A DNA stretch of 5,875 nucleotides, from the NCBI GenBank assembly GCA_009712615.1, contig WASR01000257.1, forward strand, positions 1 to 5,875, written 5' to 3'. The translations under genes were made by a program, and so were the position numbers. The DNA comes from Methanobacterium sp. Its GTDB lineage: Archaea > Methanobacteriota > Methanobacteria > Methanobacteriales > Methanobacteriaceae. Positions within the stretch are counted from its first letter, which is position 1. Every line of letters begins with the position of its first letter. This document shows positions 1 through 5,740 of the stretch, piece after piece. The notes below the pieces were generated by a model that was not told the origin of the DNA, did no database searches, and saw only the letters and a list, made by a program, of their open reading frames with translations.

Positions 1-2013
1 CTATTGTTGATAATAAGTTCATTAATTAGTATTTTTTTGTCTTGGAGTGCTTGGAAAAGGCGAAAAGTGAATGGTGCCCTTTATCTTTGTTTACTTTTCA
101 TATTTGTGACTGAATGGTCACTTACAAGCGCGTTGGAAATTTCCTCAACAGACATCATGATGAAGATCATCTACGCAAAACTCAGTTACATAGGAATGTT
201 ATTGATACCTCCACTCTGGTTTCTGTTCACATTAGATTACACCCAGAACCAGGAGGTAATAAAAAGACCCAGAGTAATTATATTATTCTTAATTCCACTG
301 TTCATCATTTATTTGGCCATGACCAATGAATTGCATGGCCTCATATGGCCAACAATAACTCCCCTTTACACCAGTCAAGGGCTGTTTCTAATTTACCAAC
401 ATGGTCCTGCTGCAATTTTCTCAACGATATACTCATTCATACTCATACTGGCAGGTCTGGTAATGGTTGGACAAAATTTATTTAAAACCTCCCATTTATA
501 CCAAAAACAGGCCATGCTAATATTTTTAGCAGCTTTAATCCCTTTATTAAGTAATTCCATTTATGCAGCAGATCTATATCCATTCTATTTTGATCCTACA
601 CCCCTCGCCATAACAATATCAGGTATACTCATTGTATGGAGTATTTTCTGGTACAAACTCCTAGATATAATGCCCCCAGCTTACAAGGGGCTTTTTGAAA
701 GTATGAAAAATGGAGTTGTAGTTTTAGATACCTATGAAAGAATAATGGACCTCAACCCATCTGCTGAAAAACTGCTGGGTTTAGATAAGTACTGCATAGG
801 CCAAGAAGCCAGAGATAAAATTGAAATATGGGATAAAATAGCACCAAATGGAAGAAATGACGGCTCTACAGATTTAAAACTGAATAACTCCAAAAATATA
901 TGGATAGAAGTTCAATTCACCCCGGTGTATAGCAGTGGTTTATTTTCGGGTTGGATATACATCTTTGAAGATATCACCAAGAGAAAAAATGTAGAGAACA
1001 GAATAGCCAAATCTGAGAAGAAGTACAGAGAACTGGCCGACTTACTTCCCCAGACAGTATTTGAAACAGATGTAAATGCCAAGTTAACCTTCATGAACGT
1101 TTATGGATATGAAATGTTTGGTTACTCCCATAAACACGTTGCAGAAGGCCTTAATATACTGGAACTGATAATAGAAGAAGAAAGGTCCATATCCAAGGAA
1201 AAAATAACCGAAGTTCTCAAGGGAAATGGTTCTGGTGATGAATACACTGCAAAGAAATGGGATGGAACCCTCTTTCCAATTATCATCCATTCAAACCCAA
1301 TCATCAACAGGGGAATATTTGAGGGATTCAGGGGAATCATCATAGATATTTCAGATATCAAAGATGCTGAAGAAAAAATAATGGAGTCACTCAAGGAAAA
1401 GGAAGTTCTGCTTCAAGAAATCCATCACCGTGTGAAAAATAATATGCAGATAATCTCAAGCCTCCTATCACTTCAGGCCAACCATACAGATAATGAAGAA
1501 ACTCTGGAGATCCTCAAAGAAAGCAGGGGTCGTGTTAAATCCATGGCCATGATACATGAAAAACTCTACCACGGCCAAAACATTGGCAAACTAAACATGG
1601 CAGAATATTTAAACAACTTGGTAAATGATATAGTCAGATTTTACTCAAAACCTTCATCAGTCGTAGATATAAATGTGGATGTTGAAAACATCAAACTAAA
1701 TATTGACACTGCAATACCAATGGGCCTTATGGTGAACGAAATTGTATCAAACTCCGTAAAATATGCATTTCCAAATAAAAATGGATTAATAACTCTTAAA
1801 CTTAAATATTTAGATGATAAATATTTATTATACGTATCAGATAATGGAATAGGTTGTTCAGAAGATTTGCATATCCAAGACTCGCCCACTCTTGGTTTAA
1901 AACTTGTTAAGAGTTTGGCAATACAACTCGAAGGTGAACTCGAAATAAAATCAAACAATGGAACCTCATTTATTTTAAAATTTAAAGAACTCAAATACAA
2001 TGAAAGATTATAA
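1..2013 (+). CDS. 7TM-PAS-PAS sensor histidine kinase (HisKA_2 type), 5'-partial
   Basis: This is a membrane sensor kinase expected to autophosphorylate on histidine and pass the phosphate to a response regulator, none of which is encoded here. Residues are numbered from the TTG at base 4. About seven hydrophobic segments (roughly 1-17, 25-44, 55-77, 91-107, 135-157, 166-188, 200-218) form a 7TM sensor region. Two PAS-like domains follow (about 232-325 and 341-455). Next is a HisKA_2 dimerisation box reading EIHHRVKNN, with H474 the likely phosphoacceptor, then a HATPase domain with N-box N578/E579/N583, the G1 motif DNGIG at 613-617 and a TLGLKLV stretch. The frame is open to base 1 and the first membrane helix is short, so the true start probably lies a few codons upstream of the window and the TTG is not it. 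The C-terminus is complete. The ligand is unknown. It is followed by 368 gene-free bases, so no operon with the next gene is evident. Confidence 0.93.
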   Translation, partial: LLLIISSLISIFLSWSAWKRRKVNGALYLCLLFIFVTEWSLTSALEISSTDIMMKIIYAKLSYIGMLLIPPLWFLFTLDYTQNQEVIKRPRVIILFLIPLFIIYLAMTNELHGLIWPTITPLYTSQGLFLIYQHGPAAIFSTIYSFILILAGLVMVGQNLFKTSHLYQKQAMLIFLAALIPLLSNSIYAADLYPFYFDPTPLAITISGILIVWSIFWYKLLDIMPPAYKGLFESMKNGVVVLDTYERIMDLNPSAEKLLGLDKYCIGQEARDKIEIWDKIAPNGRNDGSTDLKLNNSKNIWIEVQFTPVYSSGLFSGWIYIFEDITKRKNVENRIAKSEKKYRELADLLPQTVFETDVNAKLTFMNVYGYEMFGYSHKHVAEGLNILELIIEEERSISKEKITEVLKGNGSGDEYTAKKWDGTLFPIIIHSNPIINRGIFEGFRGIIIDISDIKDAEEKIMESLKEKEVLLQEIHHRVKNNMQIISSLLSLQANHTDNEETLEILKESRGRVKSMAMIHEKLYHGQNIGKLNMAEYLNNLVNDIVRFYSKPSSVVDINVDVENIKLNIDTAIPMGLMVNEIVSNSVKYAFPNKNGLITLKLKYLDDKYLLYVSDNGIGCSEDLHIQDSPTLGLKLVKSLAIQLEGELEIKSNNGTSFILKFKELKYNERL

Positions 2014-2201
2014 AAAGACGATAAAACAATACTAACCCACAAAAGCATAAATATTCACTGCTCAAAACCAAAAAAGTTCCATTCGTAGGATATCTAAAAA
2101 TTTACGTAATTTAAGCAGGTTGGGATAGTTTTAAACTTTTTATCTGGTTTGAATTTATGATGGAATACCTGTATTTATTACCAACACCCATCTGCACAAG
2201 G

Positions 2202-2209
2202 TTTAAATA
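2202..2209 (+). promoter_or_regulatory. candidate distal TATA box for the radical SAM gene
   Basis: TTTAAATA is a close match to an archaeal TATA element. If used, transcription would begin around 2230 and the message would have a leader of about 150 bases containing the GTTTACA array. It also overlaps a GTTTAAA at 2201-2207, which matches the fourth array repeat, so the match could reflect that motif or plain AT-richness. Confidence 0.35.
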
Positions 2210-2246
2210 ACAGTAGCGTGAATTAGTTATATCTATAATTTTTATT

Positions 2247-2297
2247 GTTTACAAAATAGTTTACATACTTTTATTCTTGTTTACACCTTTGTTTAAA
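2247..2297 (+). repeat. GTTTACA direct-repeat array (candidate regulator binding sites)
   Basis: Four copies of a motif of form TWGTTTAMA lie in the same orientation. The cores are GTTTACA at 2247-2253, 2259-2265 and 2279-2285, and GTTTAAA at 2291-2297. Start-to-start distances are 12, 20 and 12, so they form two pairs 32 bases apart, about three helical turns. The array ends about 85 bases before the radical SAM start codon. Direct repeats with helical spacing suggest a multimeric DNA-binding regulator; which protein binds, and whether it activates or represses, cannot be told from here. Confidence 0.5.
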
Positions 2298-2302
2298 TTG
2301 TT

Positions 2303-2316
2303 CTTGTAAAAACAAG
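2303..2316. promoter_or_regulatory. 14-base inverted repeat, candidate operator
   Basis: CTTGT-AAAA-ACAAG has perfect 5-base arms around a 4-base spacer, immediately downstream of the direct-repeat array and just before a weak TATA-like stretch. It could be a dimer-binding operator or a small hairpin in a leader. Chance occurrence in AT-rich DNA is possible. Confidence 0.35.
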
Positions 2317-2317
2317 T

Positions 2318-2326
2318 CATTATACC
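2318..2326 (+). promoter_or_regulatory. candidate proximal TATA box for the radical SAM gene
   Basis: CATTATACC is a weak TATA-like match. It would place the transcription start near 2347 and give a leader of about 35 bases before the ATG at 2382. In that case the GTTTACA array and the inverted repeat would lie just upstream of the TATA box, an activator-like position. The match is poorer than at 2202-2209 but the spacing is more usual. Confidence 0.3.
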
Positions 2327-2381
2327 TATTTCATTGATTTTTACCACAAGTATTACTACTTAAAATCAACGAGGTGACCAA

Positions 2382-3800
2382 ATGAAGGTAGCGTTAATAA
2401 ATCCAGCCCAACTGGATTCAAAATATAAATTCATGGGTGTGATAGCACCCCCATTAGGATTAGCATACATGGCTGCAGTTCTGGAAGAAAATGGTGTGGA
2501 AGTTATTATCATTGATGCCTGTGCACTCGAGATGGATCTTGAATCTGTTGGTAGGCAGCTCATGGAATTCTCTCCAGATATCATTGCACTCACAGCACTG
2601 ACACCAACAATAGGAAAGGCACTTGAAACAGCAGAATACTCAAAAAGTGTCTGTAAAGACTCTTTAATAGTGATGGGAGGTTATCATCCTAGCTTCAACT
2701 ACAAGGAAATTTTGAATTATGACTTTGTGGATGTGGTTACCATTGGCGAGGGAGAGGAGACACTCCTTGATCTTACACGCACATTGGAACATGACCTGCC
2801 ATTATCATCTGTTAATGGAATAGCATTTGGTGATGTTGTAACCCCTCCAAGACAGCTAATAATGGATCTTGACAGTTTACCATTTCCAGCGAGACATCTT
2901 CTCCCAATGGAGAGTTACAAACTTCTGAACATGGACACTAAAATGTCAACCATGATAACCAGCCGTGGTTGTCCAATGCAATGTTCCTTCTGTTCATCTG
3001 CAGCCCTGCATGGATCCAAACTCCGCATGAGATCCGTGGAAAAGATTTTAGATGAAATGGAGTACCTTGTAAATGAAATGGGAATTGAAACCATCGCATT
3101 CATGGATGATACATTTACAATCAGTAAAAAACGTGTGATCGAACTCTGTGAAGGTATCGAAGAGAGAAATATTGATGTGATGTGGGGATGTACATCACGT
3201 GTTGATTCCTTAAACAAGGAACTTTTAAGGAGAATGAAGCGTGCAGGATGTATCACAGTATTTATGGGAGTTGAATCTGCAGATCAGCAGATGCTTGACA
3301 ATGTGAACAAGCAAACCACCATAGAACGGATCAAAGATGCCTTTGAAGTATCTCGTCAGGAAAAAATCAGGACCATAGCATCAGTAGTTCTTGGAATGCC
3401 CGGTGATACCCAAGAGAGTATAAAAAATACAATAAATTTTGTGAAGGACCTCAATCCTTCATACGCCATATTTTCACTTGCCACACCATATCCAGGCACT
3501 CGTTTCTACCAGCAAACCCTTGAAAAGGACCTCATCAAGGTTAAGGACTGGTCCAAGTACACATTGATCTCCCCAATATTAGAAACAGTTGATTGTTCCT
3601 TGGATGAACTCAAGAAATTACAGGCATCTGCATTCAAGAAGTTCTATCTAAGACCAATGTACCTATTAAGACAAATAATCATGGACGGCCCCATACTTGT
3701 TAAAACCATTTCTGGTGTGATAAGAAACATCATGTTCAATGCAAAGAAGAACGATGATGTTCCAATGAAATTTCAAAAAAGAATGGTGGATCTGGATTAA
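2382..3800 (+). CDS. B12-binding-domain radical SAM protein, COG1032 type
   Basis: This is a cobalamin-type radical SAM protein, in a family that includes methyltransferases and cyclases such as BchE-like enzymes; its substrate is not identifiable. Residues 1-135 look like a B12-binding Rossmann domain (PPLGLAYMAAVLEENG at 23-38, MGGYHPSF at 98-105, GEGEETLLDL at 122-131). The region 42-52 lacks a DxHxxG motif, so any cobalamin would have no protein histidine lower ligand. The radical SAM domain carries the [4Fe-4S] motif CPMQCSFC with C197, C201 and C204, then MDDTFT (241-246), GVESADQQML (296-305), GMPGDTQESI (338-347) and TPYPGT (368-373). The C-terminal FYLRPMYLLRQ stretch (421-431) is common in this family. 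The length of 472 residues is normal. The start is well supported by GAGGTGA at 2371-2377, four bases before the ATG. It appears to be monocistronic and converges on the sulfur cluster. Confidence 0.92.
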   Translation: MKVALINPAQLDSKYKFMGVIAPPLGLAYMAAVLEENGVEVIIIDACALEMDLESVGRQLMEFSPDIIALTALTPTIGKALETAEYSKSVCKDSLIVMGGYHPSFNYKEILNYDFVDVVTIGEGEETLLDLTRTLEHDLPLSSVNGIAFGDVVTPPRQLIMDLDSLPFPARHLLPMESYKLLNMDTKMSTMITSRGCPMQCSFCSSAALHGSKLRMRSVEKILDEMEYLVNEMGIETIAFMDDTFTISKKRVIELCEGIEERNIDVMWGCTSRVDSLNKELLRRMKRAGCITVFMGVESADQQMLDNVNKQTTIERIKDAFEVSRQEKIRTIASVVLGMPGDTQESIKNTINFVKDLNPSYAIFSLATPYPGTRFYQQTLEKDLIKVKDWSKYTLISPILETVDCSLDELKKLQASAFKKFYLRPMYLLRQIIMDGPILVKTISGVIRNIMFNAKKNDDVPMKFQKRMVDLD

Positions 3801-3834
3801 ACCAGTACATCTCCACCATACAGCCTATTTTTTT
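3775..3834. terminator. bidirectional stem-loop terminator between converging genes
   Basis: An 8-base perfect inverted repeat, ATGGTGGA at 3783-3790 and TCCACCAT at 3812-3819, encloses an inner stem, CTGG at 3792-3795 with CCAG at 3802-3805, around a six-base loop. On the plus strand a run of seven T (3828-3834) follows after eight bases. On the minus strand a run of six T (3780-3775) follows after two bases. The left arm lies in the last codons of the radical SAM gene and its stop codon sits in the loop. The plus-strand T-run overlaps the stop codon of the opposing NifS-like gene. This fits a shared terminator for both converging units. Confidence 0.6.
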
Positions 3835-4999
3835 ATCCACTACCAATCGCACTAATTTCCCTTAATTTGCTCACAATTTCATTTAATGCATCTGCAATTG
3901 CTTCTACATCATCCATGGTGTTGAAACGGCCGAAGCTTATTCTGAGTGATCCATGAGCCCTTTCAGGATCACCCCCTATTCCAAGGATAACATGACTTGC
4001 TTGAAGGGAGCGGCTGAAGCAGGCTGATCCAGTGCTCACTGCAAATCCCCTCATATCCAAGTGGAGCGTGATTGATTCACCCTCAACAAAGTCAAAAGTT
4101 ATGTTGGCATTTTGAGGGATTCTTTCTGTAGGGTGTCCATTCAATATGGTGTTTGGTATTTCATTTAACACCCTTTGCATGAGATGATCCCTCATTTGAA
4201 TGAATTTATCATTCTCCTCACTACTTGTGAGTTCAACAGCCTTTTTAAAACCGACTGCGCCAGGTATATTTTCTAATCCACCCCTCTTGTTGAATTCTTG
4301 GAAACCTCCATCCAGGTATTTGTTAAATGGTGTGCCTTTTTTGATGTAAAGGGCTCCGATTCCATTTGGTCCGTGGAGGGTGTGTGCAGATATGGTTACC
4401 ATGTCAGCTTCTATCTTACCAAGGTCCAGGGGCAGTTTGGTAAATGTGTGGGTTGCATCTGTATGGAACGTCACATCAGCATCACCACATATTTCAGCTA
4501 TGGTTTTTATATCTTGGATGGTACCTATTTCCTGGTTTGCGTGCTGTACAGATACTAAAAATGTTTCGGGTTTTATAAGTTCCTTGATTGATTCTGGATC
4601 AACCAGGCCGTGCTCATCCACATCAACATAGCTCACCTCAAATCCCTGCTTTTCTAGGAATTTGACGCTGTTTAAAACTGGGAAATCTTCGATTTTAGAT
4701 ACAATCATATGATTTCCATTTTTTTTCCTCTGTGCAATTGCAGCACCTTTTATGGCAGTGTTGCTTGATTCTGAACTTCCAGATGTGAATATGAGATCTC
4801 CGTTTTCAGCACCCATGTAACTTGCCAAGTATTCCCTGCTATCTTCTAAAGCCTCACGGGCTTCTATGCCCATGGAGTATCCTGTTTCACTTGTCGGAAT
4901 AGCATATTTTTCGAAGAAATATGGTTGCATGGCTTCTAAAACTTTTTCATCCATCCTTGTAATTGATGAATTATCCAGGTACCTATACTTAACTTCCAT
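3833..4999 (-). CDS. NifS/IscS-like class V aminotransferase-fold protein lacking the PLP lysine
   Basis: Over its 388 residues this aligns by eye to cysteine desulfurases, which normally use PLP to take sulfur from cysteine. Family landmarks are YLDNSS (7-12), FTSGSSESSN (71-80), HANQEIG (153-159), FHTDAT (178-183) with D181 as the pyridine-nitrogen Asp, SAH-LHGPNGIGALY (204-218) and TGSACFSRSL with C327 matching E. coli IscS C328. The PLP-binding lysine of the SxHK motif is T207 (codon ACC; two changes from a Lys codon). Further pocket changes, by my alignment: the stacking His (IscS H104) is D105, the Gln after DAT (IscS Q183) is H184, and RSGT is RGGL (239-242). Desulfurase activity is therefore doubtful. 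A persulfide-carrier or Fe-S scaffold role is inference; an Archaeoglobus IscS that also lacks this lysine is reported to have no desulfurase activity. The start has a double Shine-Dalgarno upstream. It is third after tusA-like and DsrE2-like genes, 73 bases after the latter. Confidence 0.9.
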   Translation of the reverse strand: MEVKYRYLDNSSITRMDEKVLEAMQPYFFEKYAIPTSETGYSMGIEAREALEDSREYLASYMGAENGDLIFTSGSSESSNTAIKGAAIAQRKKNGNHMIVSKIEDFPVLNSVKFLEKQGFEVSYVDVDEHGLVDPESIKELIKPETFLVSVQHANQEIGTIQDIKTIAEICGDADVTFHTDATHTFTKLPLDLGKIEADMVTISAHTLHGPNGIGALYIKKGTPFNKYLDGGFQEFNKRGGLENIPGAVGFKKAVELTSSEENDKFIQMRDHLMQRVLNEIPNTILNGHPTERIPQNANITFDFVEGESITLHLDMRGFAVSTGSACFSRSLQASHVILGIGGDPERAHGSLRISFGRFNTMDDVEAIADALNEIVSKLREISAIGSG

Positions 5000-5001
5000 A
5001 A

Positions 5002-5015
5002 CACCTTTCCCTCCT
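5002..5015 (-). promoter_or_regulatory. tandem Shine-Dalgarno sites of the NifS-like gene
   Basis: Reading on the minus strand, AGGAGGG (5015-5009) is followed by AGGTG (5006-5002), giving two purine-rich sites nine and two bases from the ATG at 4999. The distal one has the more usable spacing. Together they support this start codon and suggest independent translation initiation rather than coupling to the gene 73 bases upstream. Confidence 0.6.
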
Positions 5016-5038
5016 GTTTTTCAAATATTAGTCTGTAC

Positions 5039-5046
5039 AAAAAAAA
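5039..5046 (-). terminator. T8 tract between the DsrE2-like and NifS-like genes
   Basis: On the minus strand eight consecutive T residues lie 26 bases past the DsrE2-like stop codon. A weak AT-only hairpin (ACAAAA with TTTTGT) can form around it. Archaeal termination often uses T-tracts alone, so this could attenuate read-through into the NifS-like gene. It may equally be a neutral part of an AT-rich spacer. Confidence 0.3.
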
Positions 5047-5072
5047 TTTAGTTTTGTTCCCAGTGTACTGAT

Positions 5073-5510
5073 TCATATGAACAGTGTTATCTTCGAGTTC
5101 CTTGCTTCCTGTACGTAGGTTCCAACAGCCCCATATTCATCTATCAGCTCTTCATTAAGGTCTTCCTTTGAAATTCCCATTATTTCCATGGTCATTTCGC
5201 AGGCAATTACCTTTCCCCCAAGTTCTTTAAAATCTTTTATTAGGCGTTCAAGGGAAGCTACATTGGCCTTTTTCATCCTGCCCTTGATCATCCATTTACC
5301 CAGTCCAAGGAAGTGCATCTTGGATAGGGGTCCTTTATCCAATCCTCCCTTTTGAAGTCTTTGTAAACCCCAAAAGGTGAAAAATAATGATGCATCCATT
5401 CCCATGGATAGGGCTCCGTTTGATACTATGAGTGCGCTGTAAATTTTGTCCATATCTCCACTGTGCACAATTATTGTTGATTTATCGACCTTACTGGTTT
5501 CTTCAACCAT
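5073..5510 (-). CDS. DsrE2-like sulfur-relay family protein
   Basis: This is a 145-residue protein of the DsrE/DsrF/DsrH-like superfamily, DsrE2 subgroup, whose members are implicated in handling protein-bound persulfide or thiosulfonate with TusA partners. Visible family features are an N-terminal strand and turn IIVHSGDMDKIYSALIVSNG (13-32), the MGMDASLFFTFWGL segment (36-49), a basic GLGKWMIKGRMKK region (69-81), and ACEMTMEIMG (103-112) holding C104, the only cysteine and the likely sulfur-binding residue. It ends in the typical EARNSKITLFI. There is no signal peptide; the hydrophobic 36-49 stretch is part of the fold. The start is supported by AGGTGA at 5520-5515, four bases before the ATG; this site overlaps the tusA stop codon, and the genes are eight bases apart, so co-transcription and translational coupling are likely. 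The physiological partner and sulfur source are not shown. Confidence 0.88.
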   Translation of the reverse strand: MVEETSKVDKSTIIVHSGDMDKIYSALIVSNGALSMGMDASLFFTFWGLQRLQKGGLDKGPLSKMHFLGLGKWMIKGRMKKANVASLERLIKDFKELGGKVIACEMTMEIMGISKEDLNEELIDEYGAVGTYVQEARNSKITLFI

Positions 5511-5518
5511 AAAATCAC

Positions 5519-5740
5519 CTATTTGCGAATTTTAATTTTCCAGACCCCGTTCGTTTCTTGGATGTCCACGATTTCTGAACCCAGTGCCTCGACCGCCATG
5601 GGAATTTCCTTCTTAGATGCTGGATGGGTTCCCTCCACCTCTATAATTTCCCCTTGGGAAGCATTTCTGATGGCTTTTCTCATTTCCACCAGAGGAACAG
5701 GACATGTTTCTCCTTTAACATCTATTTTTACTTCGGCCAT
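5519..5740 (-). CDS. tusA: TusA/SirA-family sulfur-carrier protein
   Basis: This is a 73-residue cytoplasmic sulfur carrier of the TusA (SirA/YedF-like) family, whose conserved cysteine bears a persulfide and delivers sulfur to thiolation or cofactor pathways. The diagnostic motif GETCPVPLVEMRKAI begins at residue 10, giving C13 in a CPxP motif. It is followed by GEIIEVEGTHPASKKEIPMAVEALG, in which the usual D(P) of the family reads HPASKKEIP. Length fits the family's usual 70-80 residues. I chose the ATG at 5740 because GGGTGAT lies three bases upstream and the family domain starts there; an in-frame GTG at 5806 would add 22 residues with no family match or good ribosome site. It is the first gene of a cluster with the DsrE2-like and NifS-like genes. 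In E. coli TusA takes sulfur from IscS, but here the NifS-like neighbour lacks the PLP lysine, so the donor is uncertain. Confidence 0.9.
   Translation of the reverse strand: MAEVKIDVKGETCPVPLVEMRKAIRNASQGEIIEVEGTHPASKKEIPMAVEALGSEIVDIQETNGVWKIKIRK

Larger units (their letters stand above)
2014..2381. other. gene-free intergenic region with candidate regulatory sites
   Basis: This AT-rich region separates the kinase from the radical SAM gene. I see no convincing gene; the longest ATG-led frame I found, at 2157, has 17 codons and no Shine-Dalgarno. No strong terminator directly follows the kinase stop; the only T-runs are weak (2137-2141 and 2239-2243). The right half carries candidate promoter elements and a direct-repeat array, listed separately. 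An imperfect palindrome centred on TTACGTAA lies at 2099-2112. Confidence 0.7.

Noticed and set aside
4..6. TTG at base 4 as the true kinase start
   Set aside because: The frame is open to base 1, no ribosome site is visible, and the first membrane helix would be too short; the gene is more likely cut by the window edge.
1641..2048. 135-codon frame on the minus strand opposite the kinase C-terminus
   Set aside because: It lies antisense to the HATPase domain, which has clear motifs, and its product is a low-complexity Ser/Leu-rich sequence typical of a shadow frame.
2157..2210. Short ATG-led frame of 17 codons in the intergenic region
   Set aside because: No Shine-Dalgarno precedes it, it is very short, and its end overlaps the TATA-like element.
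2247..2316. CRISPR array
   Set aside because: The repeats are only 7-9 bases with 5-13 base gaps, far from CRISPR repeat and spacer lengths; a regulator-binding array is a better description.
2915..3256. 113-codon minus-strand frame opposite the radical SAM core
   Set aside because: It is antisense to the conserved CxxxCxxC region, with no ribosome site or recognisable domain.
4376..4390. Loss of the PLP lysine as a frameshift or sequencing artefact
   Set aside because: The frame is continuous, flanking motif residues match on both sides, and Thr ACC needs two substitutions from a Lys codon. Nearby lysines (K220, K221) are not at the motif position.
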